Source: Candidatus Acinetobacter avistercoris (GTDB lineage: Bacteria > Pseudomonadota > Gammaproteobacteria > Pseudomonadales > Moraxellaceae). From it: 34,724 nucleotides of DNA. A program made the translations under genes and the position numbers. Position 1 is the stretch's first letter, and every line of letters starts with the position of its first letter. The notes under the pieces are model-generated. The model had not been told where the DNA came from. It searched no databases and was given only the letters and a program-made list of their open reading frames with translations. The stretch is taken from assembly GCA_018883945.1 (NCBI GenBank), contig JAHLFF010000256.1:1-34724 (forward strand), in the 5' to 3' direction. This document shows, in pieces, positions 7,784-16,368 of this stretch.

Positions 7784-8797
7784 AAGTAAGCCTAATTCTT
7801 TCTCAAAATGAATCTTTCGACCGTCGTCGCAGACGATGCTGCCTGTAATTTTAGACTGCCACTGACTGAACTGACTTCCCACCATACGTAAATTCAGATT
7901 TTCATAACGACGCCAACCAGTTTCCACCGTTAAATTGAGCTTATCGTCAATGGAGCGGATGCACCATTCTGTCTTTGATTTCATCTCAAATAACACATCC
8001 GATAGTGCAAATAAATGTCCATTGATCCATAAGCAATTTTCATTACCGAAACTTTCGTTCACACCTGATGCCAAATTTAATCCAATACGATTATCCTCTT
8101 TGTCCCAAAAATTACACGACAGCCAAAACCACGCTGTTTCAGGTCTTAAAAAACCACATGTATCGTCAAGAGAAGCAAAAGTACGCGCATTAAATTCTAT
8201 TTTTTGTTTTTGTTTATTAATAAAAAAGCCTTCAACAGCCAAAGTCGTCAACTTATGTGTATAGGTCCATCCATTGATACCCGTGGGACTACACATACTG
8301 AGCGGATCAGTTCCTGCACAAAAAATACGAGCTTTGAGAACATGTTCCCCATGTTTTGTTACAGAGATATACCGAACACCATTGGCTTGTTGGATATCTA
8401 AATTAAAGGGCGCACTGGTGAAATGGCTATGATTAAATAAAGGCTGTTCATCTAAAACCGTGTGGTGCGCCAAAACATTAATTGCATTCCATTCCTGCAC
8501 TTGCTGTGTTTCATGATCAAAAATATAAATAAAACCATGACCTGCCCATGCGATATCGACGATAGCAATACCTATGCTGTATTGCTCATGTTGAATACTG
8601 CAAAATTTAAATTTCTTATATTTAAGCTTCTTACGCCAACTTTTTAAAGTTTTTCCATAAGGTGTTTTATAGACATAGCGTCCGATTGAAATTGCGCTGG
8701 GGGGTACATCGAAACGACCATAACGTGGTTGTCCATTAACTTGAATCAAATCCATTCGTAGTTTTTCCAGTATCCATCCATGCCAATATCCATCCAT
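7760..8797 (-). CDS. DUF2804 domain-containing protein
   Basis: 345 residues from the first ATG. It matches the DUF2804 family, a beta-rich protein of unknown function, with conserved patches WAGHGFIYIFDHETQQ, MCSPTGINGWTYTHK, LRPETAWFWLSC and RIGLNLASGVNES. No signal peptide and no catalytic motif that I recognise. The start is doubtful: nothing like a Shine-Dalgarno precedes 8797, and the first 14 codons lie over a 16-base duplication (8771-8798). The in-frame ATG at 8755, preceded by GGA ten bases away, may be the true start (331 residues). It stands alone between a convergent hydrolase and an intergenic region. Confidence 0.82.
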   Translation of the reverse strand: MDGYWHGWILEKLRMDLIQVNGQPRYGRFDVPPSAISIGRYVYKTPYGKTLKSWRKKLKYKKFKFCSIQHEQYSIGIAIVDIAWAGHGFIYIFDHETQQVQEWNAINVLAHHTVLDEQPLFNHSHFTSAPFNLDIQQANGVRYISVTKHGEHVLKARIFCAGTDPLSMCSPTGINGWTYTHKLTTLAVEGFFINKQKQKIEFNARTFASLDDTCGFLRPETAWFWLSCNFWDKEDNRIGLNLASGVNESFGNENCLWINGHLFALSDVLFEMKSKTEWCIRSIDDKLNLTVETGWRRYENLNLRMVGSQFSQWQSKITGSIVCDDGRKIHFEKELGLLEQHYAKW

Positions 8798-8798
8798 G
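8771..8798. repeat. Short direct repeat under the DUF2804 start
   Basis: TATCCATCCATG occurs at 8771-8782 and again at 8787-8798, a 16-base period with spacer CCAA. It covers the proposed ATG at 8797. Confidence 0.85.
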
Positions 8799-8890
8799 AA
8801 TAAAGTTAGACTAAAGTGTCGAGTGTTAAGAGTATCATCTATTTTAGATTTTTCTTAAACCGCACGATGTACCAATATTCTTATTCATTG

Positions 8891-8935
8891 TTATAACGGG
8901 AAAATTTATAACAGAAAAAGTTATAACAGAAAAAC
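8891..8935. repeat. 15-bp tandem repeat, three copies
   Basis: TTATAACGGGAAAAT, TTATAACAGAAAAAG and TTATAACAGAAAAAC are contiguous. They lie between the DUF2804 gene and the terminator of the CoA-transferase gene, in non-coding DNA. Confidence 0.92.
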
Positions 8936-8965
8936 CCTGAAGAAGACCAGTCTTGGACTGGTCTT
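8931..8965 (-). terminator. Probable terminator of the CoA-transferase gene
   Basis: A perfect 10-bp stem AAGACCAGTC / GACTGGTCTT (8943-8965) with a 3-base loop. On the minus strand it is followed after about 8 bases by GGGTTTTT, so it can end transcription of the gene whose stop is at 9047. The plus-strand side lacks a T run. Confidence 0.6.
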
Positions 8966-9046
8966 AACTTCATAAAATTTGAAACAAAAATATCATTCTA
9001 ATGATGCTGTGAACCTACTTTATCGCATACGTCTACCCTTCACGCC

Positions 9047-10165
9047 CTACCATTCACCCGCGCCCAAAGCCTGACCGATAAACTCATAGCGTGGTTGAGA
9101 ACGTGATAATTTAATCGGACACGCCAATTGAGGTTCTGTTTCGTTTGCACCAGCATGCACAGGCACATCAACCACCCAGCCGCGTTGTTTCGCCAAATTT
9201 GATGTCAAAGCTTCATCTAAACTCAACACAGGTTCTACGCAATAATCTAAAACAGCGAAGATCTCACGCCATTGCTCAAAAGTCTTTTCTGAAATTTTAG
9301 TTTGAATTGCCTGTTTAACCGCTAAGCGATCCTCCACATCAAAAGAGGCGCCTTTTTGCATAATGATCGGTAAATCTAAGGTCGCAGACAATCCAGTCAT
9401 AAACTGAGGTTCTAAGCTACCAATCGCCAAATATCGGCCATCAAGCGTTTTATAATAATCGTAAAAAGTTCCGCCATTTAAATGTTCTTTTTCGGCCTGT
9501 TGTTTTTGAGACCCTGCTAAAACGGCAGCGGCAGCCATATTGTTTAGACCCACAGCACAATCCGTCATCGAAATATCAATATATTGTCCCAAGCCACTAC
9601 GCTGTCTTTCGATCACCGCAGTTAATATGCCAATCACTGCATGGAGAGAACCACCAGCCACATCAGCGATTTGTATACCCATAGGAGGTGGCCCACTGTC
9701 AGCGCGTCCAGAATGTCCCGCTATACCCGACAATGCCACATAATTAATATCGTGACCTGCTTTGTCTTTATAGGATCCATCTTGTCCATAGCCGGTAATT
9801 GAGCAATAAATTAACCGAGGATTGATCTCTGCCAGCGTTTTATAATCTAGACCGAGACGTAACATGACGTCTGGACGAAACTGTTCGATCAAAACATCAT
9901 ATTCAGAAATTTTTTGTTTGATCATTTCTATACTTTTAGGATCTTTCAAATCTAAAGTAACAGATTGTTTATTACGGTTTAAATAGTTATGTGCAGTCGA
10001 CTGACCTTGAGAATAAGGCGGTAAAATACGAACTAGATCTGGTCGTATTGGAGACTCTATATGAACGACATCAGCACCTAAGTCTGCCAAATAAAGCGTT
10101 GCGAAAGGACCAGGTAATAATGTTGAAAAATCGAGGACTTTTAAACCTTCTAATGCTGTTGTCAT
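9047..10165 (-). CDS. CaiB/BaiF family CoA-transferase (alpha-methylacyl-CoA racemase-like)
   Basis: 372 residues of class III CoA-transferase fold. Seen: N-terminal LEGLKVLDFSTLLPGPFAT, LADLGADVVHIESP and the core AGHDINYVALSG. H138 and D168 (IQIADVAGGS) occupy the places of the His/Asp acid-base pair in alpha-methylacyl-CoA racemases, so racemisation of 2-methyl-branched acyl-CoA is at least as likely as CoA transfer. Length and the lack of a second domain fit the racemase branch. It is divergent from the AraC regulator at 10378, suggesting control by it. Candidate promoter at 10202-10230 and terminator at 8931-8965. Cytosolic; the branched-chain or sterol substrate is not determinable. Confidence 0.88.
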   Translation of the reverse strand: MTTALEGLKVLDFSTLLPGPFATLYLADLGADVVHIESPIRPDLVRILPPYSQGQSTAHNYLNRNKQSVTLDLKDPKSIEMIKQKISEYDVLIEQFRPDVMLRLGLDYKTLAEINPRLIYCSITGYGQDGSYKDKAGHDINYVALSGIAGHSGRADSGPPPMGIQIADVAGGSLHAVIGILTAVIERQRSGLGQYIDISMTDCAVGLNNMAAAAVLAGSQKQQAEKEHLNGGTFYDYYKTLDGRYLAIGSLEPQFMTGLSATLDLPIIMQKGASFDVEDRLAVKQAIQTKISEKTFEQWREIFAVLDYCVEPVLSLDEALTSNLAKQRGWVVDVPVHAGANETEPQLACPIKLSRSQPRYEFIGQALGAGEW

Positions 10166-10201
10166 GATACTTAATACTCAAATTCTATTGATTTTTCGTT
10201 T

Positions 10202-10230
10202 ATGATAGGAATATAAATCTATCCATACAA
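10202..10230 (-). promoter_or_regulatory. Candidate promoter of the CoA-transferase gene
   Basis: Minus strand: TTGTAT (10230-10225), a 17-base spacer, and TATCAT (10207-10202). This would give a leader of about 30 bases before the ATG at 10165. Confidence 0.5.
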
Positions 10231-10263
10231 TGTCATGTTCAGCCATTTACCTTGATAGTTTCG

Positions 10264-10306
10264 GCAATTTATGATGTAAAAGAGCAATTACTCTAGTGTA
10301 AATTGC
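10264..10306. promoter_or_regulatory. Nested inverted repeat, candidate AraC operator
   Basis: GCAATTTA (10264-10271) and TAAATTGC (10299-10306) are perfect inverted arms. An imperfect palindrome AGAGCAATTACTCT (10281-10294) sits at the centre. It lies between two divergent genes, upstream of a regulator, where an operator would be expected. Confidence 0.4.
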
Positions 10307-10377
10307 TAACTATCTATTATTACTAGCGTCATTTAGGTCAAGAAAAAGTGAACATCAAAGAGACTGAAGGATTTAAC

Positions 10378-11388
10378 ATGAGCCGTGATACGATCAGTAT
10401 CCATTTCGTAAATGCGGCACTAACGGGTGTTAAACGTCTAGGGATGGATGTGGATACACTACTTTCCCATGTGGGCATTGAAGCTGAATTACTTCGTCAG
10501 CCTAAAGCACGTATCTCACCTGAGCAATATACACGCTTTGTTAAAATGCTATGGATGGTGACCCAAGACGAACACGTTGGCTTTGATATTCAACCCCGTC
10601 GTTTAGGTACGTTTGCAATCATGAGTCAGCTCATCATTCATGCCAAAACATTGGGTGATGCCTTAGAACTTTCGTCTCAATTTTATAAATTATTTGGCGA
10701 TGAATGGTCAGTAAGCCTAGAACGTGACAAACATGAAGCTAGACTTGTTCCAATTATCCCGAGAACTATGGATCCGGATCATTTCATCACTGAAAGTATG
10801 TTGATGATTTGGCATGGTTTATCGTCTTGGTTAATTGAACGTCGTATTCCATTAGAACGTGTACACTTTGCTTATCCACGTCCGCAACATGCAGACGAAT
10901 ATGATGCTTTATTCTTTGCTCCAGTGATTCAATTTGATTCAGCACGTACAGAAATTACCTTTGCTGCTGATTATTTAGATTTACCGATTCGCCAAGATGA
11001 AAATACGCTTGAAGAATTCTTAAAAGGTGCACCAGCTAAATTATTGGTGAAATTTAAGAATACCAATTCACTCACTTCCCGTATTCGTGAAGTGTTGAAG
11101 AGCCAAATTGGCGAAGAAATGCCAACTTTGAATGACGTTGCCGCGATGCTTTATTTGTCCCCTCAAACTTTACGCCGTCGTTTGGCAGCTGAAGGAAAAA
11201 GCTATCAAGGGGTTAAGGATGCATTACGCCGAGATGCTGCAATTCATTTATTATTGAATCCGTCTTTAAGCCTTGAAGATGTCGCACAGCAAGTCGGTTT
11301 TAGTGAAACCAGTACTTTCCATCGTGCATTTAAAAAATGGACAGGTGTTACCCCAGGTTTGTATCGCCAACTTCATGGTTATCACTAA
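10378..11388 (+). CDS. AraC-family transcriptional regulator (Arabinose_bd + HTH_18)
   Basis: 336 residues from the ATG at 10378, chosen over an in-frame GTG at 10348 because GAAGG lies 7 bases upstream. The N-terminal part is an Arabinose_bd-type ligand region (GFDIQPRRLGTFAIMSQLIIH; SSQFYKLFGDEW). The C-terminal 100 residues carry two HTHs (LNDVAAMLYLSPQTLRRRL and LEDVAQQVGFSETSTFHRAF) with the AraC signature ending WTGVTPGLYR. It is probably the regulator of the divergent CoA-transferase; homologues of this type often control fatty-acid or steroid-like catabolism, but the effector is not known. The last six codons (LHGYH plus stop) are followed by two further copies of themselves (11371-11424). 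Confidence 0.92.
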   Translation: MSRDTISIHFVNAALTGVKRLGMDVDTLLSHVGIEAELLRQPKARISPEQYTRFVKMLWMVTQDEHVGFDIQPRRLGTFAIMSQLIIHAKTLGDALELSSQFYKLFGDEWSVSLERDKHEARLVPIIPRTMDPDHFITESMLMIWHGLSSWLIERRIPLERVHFAYPRPQHADEYDALFFAPVIQFDSARTEITFAADYLDLPIRQDENTLEEFLKGAPAKLLVKFKNTNSLTSRIREVLKSQIGEEMPTLNDVAAMLYLSPQTLRRRLAAEGKSYQGVKDALRRDAAIHLLLNPSLSLEDVAQQVGFSETSTFHRAFKKWTGVTPGLYRQLHGYH

Positions 11389-11424
11389 CTTCATGGGTGT
11401 CATTAACTTCATGGTTATCGCTAA
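11371..11424 (+). repeat. 18-bp tandem triplication of a gene end including the stop codon
   Basis: Units CTTCATGGTTATCACTAA, CTTCATGGGTGTCATTAA and CTTCATGGTTATCGCTAA are contiguous and in the reading frame of the AraC gene. Each encodes LHG(Y/C)(H/R) and a TAA. Only the first is translated normally; the other two would give the same tail and stop after readthrough or slippage. Confidence 0.95.
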
Positions 11425-11630
11425 GTAGCTGAGCTATTGATCGCGAATTACAATCTATTCGTGATCTACCTATTCGTATTCTACTCTCCGCGTTGCATTC
11501 AAAGCATCGCGGAATCTAAAGTTCAAGTTTTATTGATTGACTAACGGTTGATTTGAGTAAAGATTGCATCAAATAGAGCAGAACGAATAGGCTGTAATCA
11601 TTCAAATTATTATGCGCAAAAAAGAATAAG

Positions 11631-11660
11631 CGGTACGGCAGAAGTCGTACCGTATTTTTT
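11631..11660 (+). terminator. Orphan intrinsic terminator
   Basis: CGGTACGGC / GTCGTACCG pairs over 9 positions (one G-T) around the loop AGAA and is followed by TATTTTTT. It either ends a long AraC 3' tail or a separate small RNA starting somewhere in 11425-11600. Confidence 0.8.
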
Positions 11661-11921
11661 ATAAATCCACGATTTTATAAAATCATGTATTGAAAACTTA
11701 AGCTTGATCGAATAGATCTAATATTTTCAAACCAAAACTCAATTTAGCTAAAAACTCGCTCAAGATTGAACTTAATTTGCAGCGTTTTTTTAAATTTTTC
11801 TTGGCTTATCACCATCAGAAATATAAATATAATAAATATTCATTATAAATAGCTTGAATAATTATTAAAAAGGTGTAGGATTAAATTAACTAGAAAAAAA
11901 GTTTTGTTTCGGTAAATCTTA

Positions 11922-12049
11922 TATAAGTATCGCAGTTTTAGTCATAATCCTTCGTTTTTTTAGATTTTAAGTTCCATTCTTTATTATTTTCAAAGTTATC
12001 ATTGGTCTGTAAGAAGACTTAAAATTATTAAAAATCTATAGGATTTATT
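11922..12049 (+). promoter_or_regulatory. csp promoter -10 and long leader
   Basis: TATAAG at 11922-11927 is the best -10 candidate; the 17-base-spaced -35 position is poor. It implies a leader of roughly 115 bases, AT-rich, ending in AGGA (12040-12043) 6 bases before the ATG. Long structured leaders are usual for cold-induced csp mRNAs; I cannot fold it reliably by eye. Confidence 0.35.
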
Positions 12050-12265
12050 ATGTCAAACTCAGCTGTTGTTAAAGGTACTGTTAAGTGGTTCAACGAAACT
12101 AAAGGTTTTGGTTTCATTCAACAAGAAAATGGTCCTGACGTTTTTGCTCATTTCAGCGAAATCGCTAGCTCTGGTTTCAAAACTTTGCTTGAAGGTCAGC
12201 AAGTTGAATTCAGCGTTGCTCAAGGTCAAAAAGGCCCAAATGCTGTAAACATAGTTGCAATCTAA
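12050..12265 (+). CDS. CspA-family cold-shock protein
   Basis: 71 residues forming a single cold-shock domain (five-stranded OB fold) that binds single-stranded RNA/DNA as a chaperone. Seen: [15 protein letters not shown] with RNP1 KGFGFI at 18-23, and RNP2 VFAHF at 31-35. The ending [10 protein letters not shown] is typical. The length is standard for the family. AGGA 6 bases before the ATG supports the start. It is monocistronic with a strong terminator. Whether it is cold-induced or constitutive cannot be told from the protein; the long leader favours post-transcriptional control. Confidence 0.97.
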   Translation: MSNSAVVKGTVKWFNETKGFGFIQQENGPDVFAHFSEIASSGFKTLLEGQQVEFSVAQGQKGPNAVNIVAI

Positions 12266-12282
12266 AGAATACAAACTGTGAA

Positions 12283-12340
12283 GGCCAAAATCTGATTTTG
12301 GTCTTATAGTGATAAAAAAGCCGACTTGTTCGGCTTTTTT
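12283..12340 (+). terminator. csp 3' hairpin and intrinsic terminator
   Basis: A first hairpin GGCCAAAAT / ATTTTGGTC (12283-12303, loop CTG) is followed by the terminator AAAAAAGCCGA / TCGGCTTTTTT (12314-12340), which ends in six T. The upstream stem may protect the short mRNA. Confidence 0.92.
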
Positions 12341-12861
12341 ATTTGACAAAATATCATAATGGTTTTTGTTATTTGCAATTTTAGATTTCTATACATCTTT
12401 TTAAATTGCCGAATTTCTCAGAAATCCCCCACGACTAACAATAATTAATAAAACAGGAATTTCATTACTCATCTATTCATCCTAATTAAGGATGATGCCC
12501 ATAAATCATATAACTTTAAAAACATATCAAACAAAATATGAAAAACAAGATTGTCAGCATAATCCACAATGTAATTTCTAAAACTTTAACGAATCTTAAA
12601 ATGACTTTAGATGAAGAGCAGATGTAATGCATTGGATTTTAGTATGCATCTCTTCAGTCCTGTGTGGTTATCCCCTCATTTGAATCGTTAAATTTCATAG
12701 CACTTTAGGTCGTCAGAAAAAATGCTTTCTTGAGCAACACGATAATCCATATTGGCAGAAATCTCCATTGACCTGATTCGTTCTTGTCATTGCACAATAC
12801 ATAAGATCAATTACACTCCAAAGCACCATAACAATTTTTAATTTATAAAAAGGGAATGCAT
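12341..12861. other. Intergenic region before the beta-oxidation operon
   Basis: About 520 AT-rich bases with no credible gene on either strand. Seen: a small inverted repeat CATCCT / AGGATG near 12478-12494 and TTGTCA at about 12784 as a possible -35, without a matching -10 at standard spacing. The operon's ribosome-binding site AAAAGGG (12847-12854) is at its right end. Confidence 0.5.
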
Positions 12862-14067
12862 ATGAGCGAGGCCTATATCATTGATGCCATTCGCACACCA
12901 CGCGGAAAAGGGAAAAAAGATGGTTCACTCTATGAAGTTAAACCGATTACTTTATTAACCACATTATTAAATGAACTCCAACAACGCCATCAACTCGACA
13001 CATCAAAGGTCGATGATATCGTATTGGGCTGTGTGACTCCTATTGGTGATCAAGGCTCAGATATCGCAAAGACAGCAGCGATAGCAGCGGGTTGGAATGA
13101 TGATGTTGCCGGTGTTCAGATCAACCGTTTCTGTGCCTCAGGACTCGAAGCTGTTAATTTAGCGGCTCAGAAAGTTCGCTCAGGCTGGGAAGATATTGTG
13201 GTTGCTGGTGGCGTTGAATCTATGTCACGTATTCCAATGGGTTCCGATGGTGGCCCTTGGGCACTCGACCCAGAAACCAATTTAAAATCGACATTTGTTC
13301 CGCAAGGTATTGGCGCAGATTTAATTGCGACTCTTGATGGTTATACCCGTGCCGATGTCGATGCCTTTGCTGCAAAATCTCAACAAAAAGCAGCTGCTGC
13401 ACAAGCTGCAGGTCACTTCGATAAATCAATCGTGCCTGTAAAAGACAAAGCAGGTGTAACGATTTTAGATAAAGATGAATTTATCAAACCGACAACGACT
13501 GCTGAAGGTTTAGCTAAGCTCAATGCCAGTTTTGAAATGATGGGTGGCATGGGCTTCGATGCCGTGGCATTACAGAAATATCCTGAAGCGCAAAAAATTA
13601 ATCATGTACATCATGCTGGAAACTCATCAGGTATTGTTGATGGTGCTGCGGTGGTCTTAATTGCTTCTGAAAAAGCAGTCAAAGAACAAGGTCTAAAACC
13701 ACGTGCCAAAATATTATCAACAGCACTGGTGGGTACTGACCCAACCATTATGTTGACCGGCCCTGCTCCTGCTGCTCGTAAAGCTTTACAAAAAGCAGGT
13801 TTAACGATTGATGATATTGATCTTTTTGAGGTCAATGAAGCATTTGCAGCTGTGGTGATGCGTTTCATTACAGAACTCAATGTTGATCCAGCTAAAGTCA
13901 ATGTAAATGGCGGCTCAATTGCTATGGGGCATCCTTTAGGTGCAACAGGTGCCATGATTTTGGGCATTCTACTCGACGAACTTGAACGTCAAGGCAAAAA
14001 GCGTGGTTTAGCAACCTTATGTGTAGGTGGTGGTATGGGTATCGCGACCATTATTGAGTTGGTTTAA
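12862..14067 (+). CDS. Acetyl-CoA C-acyltransferase (thiolase, FadA/FadI type)
   Basis: Thiolytic cleavage of 3-ketoacyl-CoA to acetyl-CoA and a shortened acyl-CoA, the last step of beta-oxidation. Seen (numbered from the second ATG, 401 residues): nucleophilic C91 in [12 protein letters not shown], the NEAFAA motif, H357 in [16 protein letters not shown] and C387 in LCVGGGMG, a complete thiolase active site. The ATG at 12862 is chosen over 12856 because AAAAGGG then has 7-8 base spacing. It is the first gene of a two-gene unit; the partner starts 11 bases after its stop with GGAGAAG as ribosome-binding site. Gene order (thiolase first) is the reverse of E. coli fadBA. Confidence 0.96.
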   Translation: MSEAYIIDAIRTPRGKGKKDGSLYEVKPITLLTTLLNELQQRHQLDTSKVDDIVLGCVTPIGDQGSDIAKTAAIAAGWNDDVAGVQINRFCASGLEAVNLAAQKVRSGWEDIVVAGGVESMSRIPMGSDGGPWALDPETNLKSTFVPQGIGADLIATLDGYTRADVDAFAAKSQQKAAAAQAAGHFDKSIVPVKDKAGVTILDKDEFIKPTTTAEGLAKLNASFEMMGGMGFDAVALQKYPEAQKINHVHHAGNSSGIVDGAAVVLIASEKAVKEQGLKPRAKILSTALVGTDPTIMLTGPAPAARKALQKAGLTIDDIDLFEVNEAFAAVVMRFITELNVDPAKVNVNGGSIAMGHPLGATGAMILGILLDELERQGKKRGLATLCVGGGMGIATIIELV

Positions 14068-14078
14068 GGAGAAGAATA

Positions 14079-16211
14079 ATGAGTGCAATTCAATTTGAAA
14101 AAAATGCTGATGGCATTGTGATTCTGACCTTAGACTCTCCAAACCAATCTGCAAATACAATGAATTCGGATTTCCGAATCGCTTTGGAAGACACCGTCAA
14201 TACACTTAAAAATGAATCTGGAATCACAGGAATCATTTTTAAATCTGCGAAAAAAACATTTTTTGCAGGCGGTGACCTTGATGAGCTGATTCAAGCCCAA
14301 CCTGAACAGGCGCCTGAATTTTTCGGCATGATTCAAAAAATGAAAGCTGAATTTCGTTATATTGAAACTTTGGGCGTACCTGTGGTTGCTGCATTAAATG
14401 GTACGGCTCTAGGCGGTGGTTGGGAAATTGCTCTAGGCTGTCACGCACGTATCGCTTTAAATGATCCAAAAGCTAAATTTGGTCTACCAGAAGTTTCTCT
14501 CGGACTACTACCAGGTGGTGGTGGTATCGTACGTATGGTACGTTTGCTTGGCCTACAAAATGCGTTTCCATTCCTTATGGAAGGAAAGCAATTTGGTGTG
14601 GATAAAGCCAAATCACTTGGTTTAATTCAAGATACAGCTGAGACAGCAGAAGAATTGATGGACAAAGCGATTGCATGGGTTAAAGCCAACCCTAAATCGC
14701 AACAACCTTTCGATGTCAAAGGCTATAAAATTCCAGGCGGCACCCCATCTTCTCCACAAGTTGCACAAGTTTTGGCGATTGCACCAGCGATGCTGCGTGA
14801 CAAAACCAAAGGCTGCTATCCAGCACCTGAAGCAATCATGGCAGCTGCGGTTGAAGGTGCGCAAGTGGATGTTGATACAGCACTCACCATTGAATCGCGC
14901 TATTTCACTTACCTTGCAACAGGTCAAGTCGCTAAAAACATGATTGGTACTTTCTGGCACGGTCTAAATGCGATCAAGTCAGGTGCGAGTCGCCCGCAAA
15001 ATGTAGAAAAATGGCAAGCGACTAAAGTGGGAGTTTTGGGTGCAGGAATGATGGGTGCAGGAATCGCCTATTCAACTGCAATCAAAGGTATTCAAGTGGT
15101 ACTTAAGGATGTATCACAAGAAGCGGCGGATAAAGGTAAAAACTATAGTCAAAAACTACTCGATAAACGTGTTTCTCAAGGTCGTATGACGGCTGAAAAA
15201 CGTGACCAAGTTTTATCACTTATTACGGCGACGGCTTCTGCTGAAGATTTAAAAAATTGTGATCTGATTATTGAAGCCGTATTTGAAAATCAAGAACTTA
15301 AAGCCAAAGTCACCCAAGAAGCCGAAAGTTTCTTGGTTAGCGGTGGAGTGATGGCTTCGAATACATCAACCTTACCAATCACCGGATTAGCGCAAGCCAG
15401 TAAAGATGCAAAAAACTTTATTGGTCTACATTTCTTTAGCCCTGTCGACAAAATGCAATTGGTCGAAATTATTAAAGGCAAAGAAACGTCTGCGGAGACT
15501 TTAGCCAAAGCTTATGACTATGTTCAACAGATTGGTAAAACCCCAATTGTAGTGAATGATAGTCGTGGCTTCTTTACCAGTCGCGTATTTGGCACCTTTG
15601 TTCAAGAAGGTTTACGCTTACTTTCTGAAGGCGTTCACCCAGCCAAAATTGAGATGGCAGCTTTAAAAGCAGGCATGCCTATCGGGCCACTTGCGATTCA
15701 AGATGAAGTGTCATTAACCTTATCTGAACATGTTGCAACTGAGACACGTAAAGCGCTACAAGCAGAAGGTAAAGATTTGCCGCGCTCAGGTGCAGATGAT
15801 GTCATTGAAACCATGATCCATCAATTTAACCGTAAAGGTAAAGCTGCTGGATCAGGATTTTATGACTATCCTCAAGATGGGAAAAAGCAATTATGGGAAG
15901 GTTTAAGCCACTGGAAAAAAGACAATGAGATATCCGAACAAGAAATCATCGATCGTTTATTGTTTGTGCAGTCTTTAGATACGTTGCGTTGTCTGGAAGA
16001 AGGCGTGCTCGAATCTGTCATTGACGGTAATGTTGGCTCTATTTTTGGTATTGGTTTTGCGCCTTGGACAGGAGGTGCTTTGCAGTTCCTGAATCAATAT
16101 GGTTTAAGCAAAGCAGCAACCCGTGCCAATGCTTTAGAAGCAAAATATGGTGTCCGTTTCAAAGCACCGCAGCTTTTACTGAGTAAGGCTCAATCTGGCG
16201 AAAAAATTTAA
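14079..16211 (+). CDS. Enoyl-CoA hydratase / 3-hydroxyacyl-CoA dehydrogenase fusion (FadB/FadJ-like)
   Basis: 710-residue beta-oxidation alpha subunit that hydrates 2-enoyl-CoA and oxidises the L-3-hydroxyacyl-CoA with NAD+. Seen: an N-terminal crotonase domain with oxyanion residues in FAGGDLDEL and the two catalytic glutamates E116 (LGGGWEIALG) and E138 (FGLPEVSLGL); then a Rossmann domain GVLGAGMMGAG at 318-328, SNTSTLPITGLA, catalytic H451 in GLHFFSPVDKMQLVE, and the C-terminal dehydrogenase domain with NDSRGFFTSRVF. Both active sites look complete. It should form a complex with the thiolase upstream. Slightly shorter than E. coli FadB (729). Terminator at 16241-16271. Confidence 0.96.
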   Translation: MSAIQFEKNADGIVILTLDSPNQSANTMNSDFRIALEDTVNTLKNESGITGIIFKSAKKTFFAGGDLDELIQAQPEQAPEFFGMIQKMKAEFRYIETLGVPVVAALNGTALGGGWEIALGCHARIALNDPKAKFGLPEVSLGLLPGGGGIVRMVRLLGLQNAFPFLMEGKQFGVDKAKSLGLIQDTAETAEELMDKAIAWVKANPKSQQPFDVKGYKIPGGTPSSPQVAQVLAIAPAMLRDKTKGCYPAPEAIMAAAVEGAQVDVDTALTIESRYFTYLATGQVAKNMIGTFWHGLNAIKSGASRPQNVEKWQATKVGVLGAGMMGAGIAYSTAIKGIQVVLKDVSQEAADKGKNYSQKLLDKRVSQGRMTAEKRDQVLSLITATASAEDLKNCDLIIEAVFENQELKAKVTQEAESFLVSGGVMASNTSTLPITGLAQASKDAKNFIGLHFFSPVDKMQLVEIIKGKETSAETLAKAYDYVQQIGKTPIVVNDSRGFFTSRVFGTFVQEGLRLLSEGVHPAKIEMAALKAGMPIGPLAIQDEVSLTLSEHVATETRKALQAEGKDLPRSGADDVIETMIHQFNRKGKAAGSGFYDYPQDGKKQLWEGLSHWKKDNEISEQEIIDRLLFVQSLDTLRCLEEGVLESVIDGNVGSIFGIGFAPWTGGALQFLNQYGLSKAATRANALEAKYGVRFKAPQLLLSKAQSGEKI

Positions 16212-16240
16212 TTTTTTCATTTTATAAATCCTCTTAAATA

Positions 16241-16271
16241 AAAAAACCTCTCAAGATGAGAGGTTTTTTTT
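16241..16271. terminator. Intrinsic terminator of the beta-oxidation operon
   Basis: AAAAAACCTCTC / GAGAGGTTTTTTT with the loop AAGAT. T runs occur on both strands, so it could also stop transcription coming from the convergent Lrp gene. Confidence 0.93.
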
Positions 16272-16368
16272 ATTCTTAGATTCATTAAGTTCTAAATGAA
16301 TATTCAAATGTATTATTCGCCTGAGATTATTAGATCACTTTCATAATTCGAAAAATGATGATTGAGTG

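Larger units (their letters stand above)
11389..12049. other. Intergenic region between AraC gene and csp
   Basis: 661 bases without a credible open frame. Contents seen: the end of the 18-bp repeats (to 11424), an imperfect GC-rich hairpin CCGCGTTGC / GCATCGCGG (11488-11512), a good intrinsic terminator at 11631-11660 about 240 bases after the AraC stop, then an AT-rich csp upstream region with a -10-like TATAAG at 11922-11927 and a long untranslated leader. Confidence 0.6.

Noticed and set aside
12059..12349. 96-codon minus-strand frame over csp
   Set aside because: Antisense to csp and begins inside its terminator; Phe/Ser-rich shadow.
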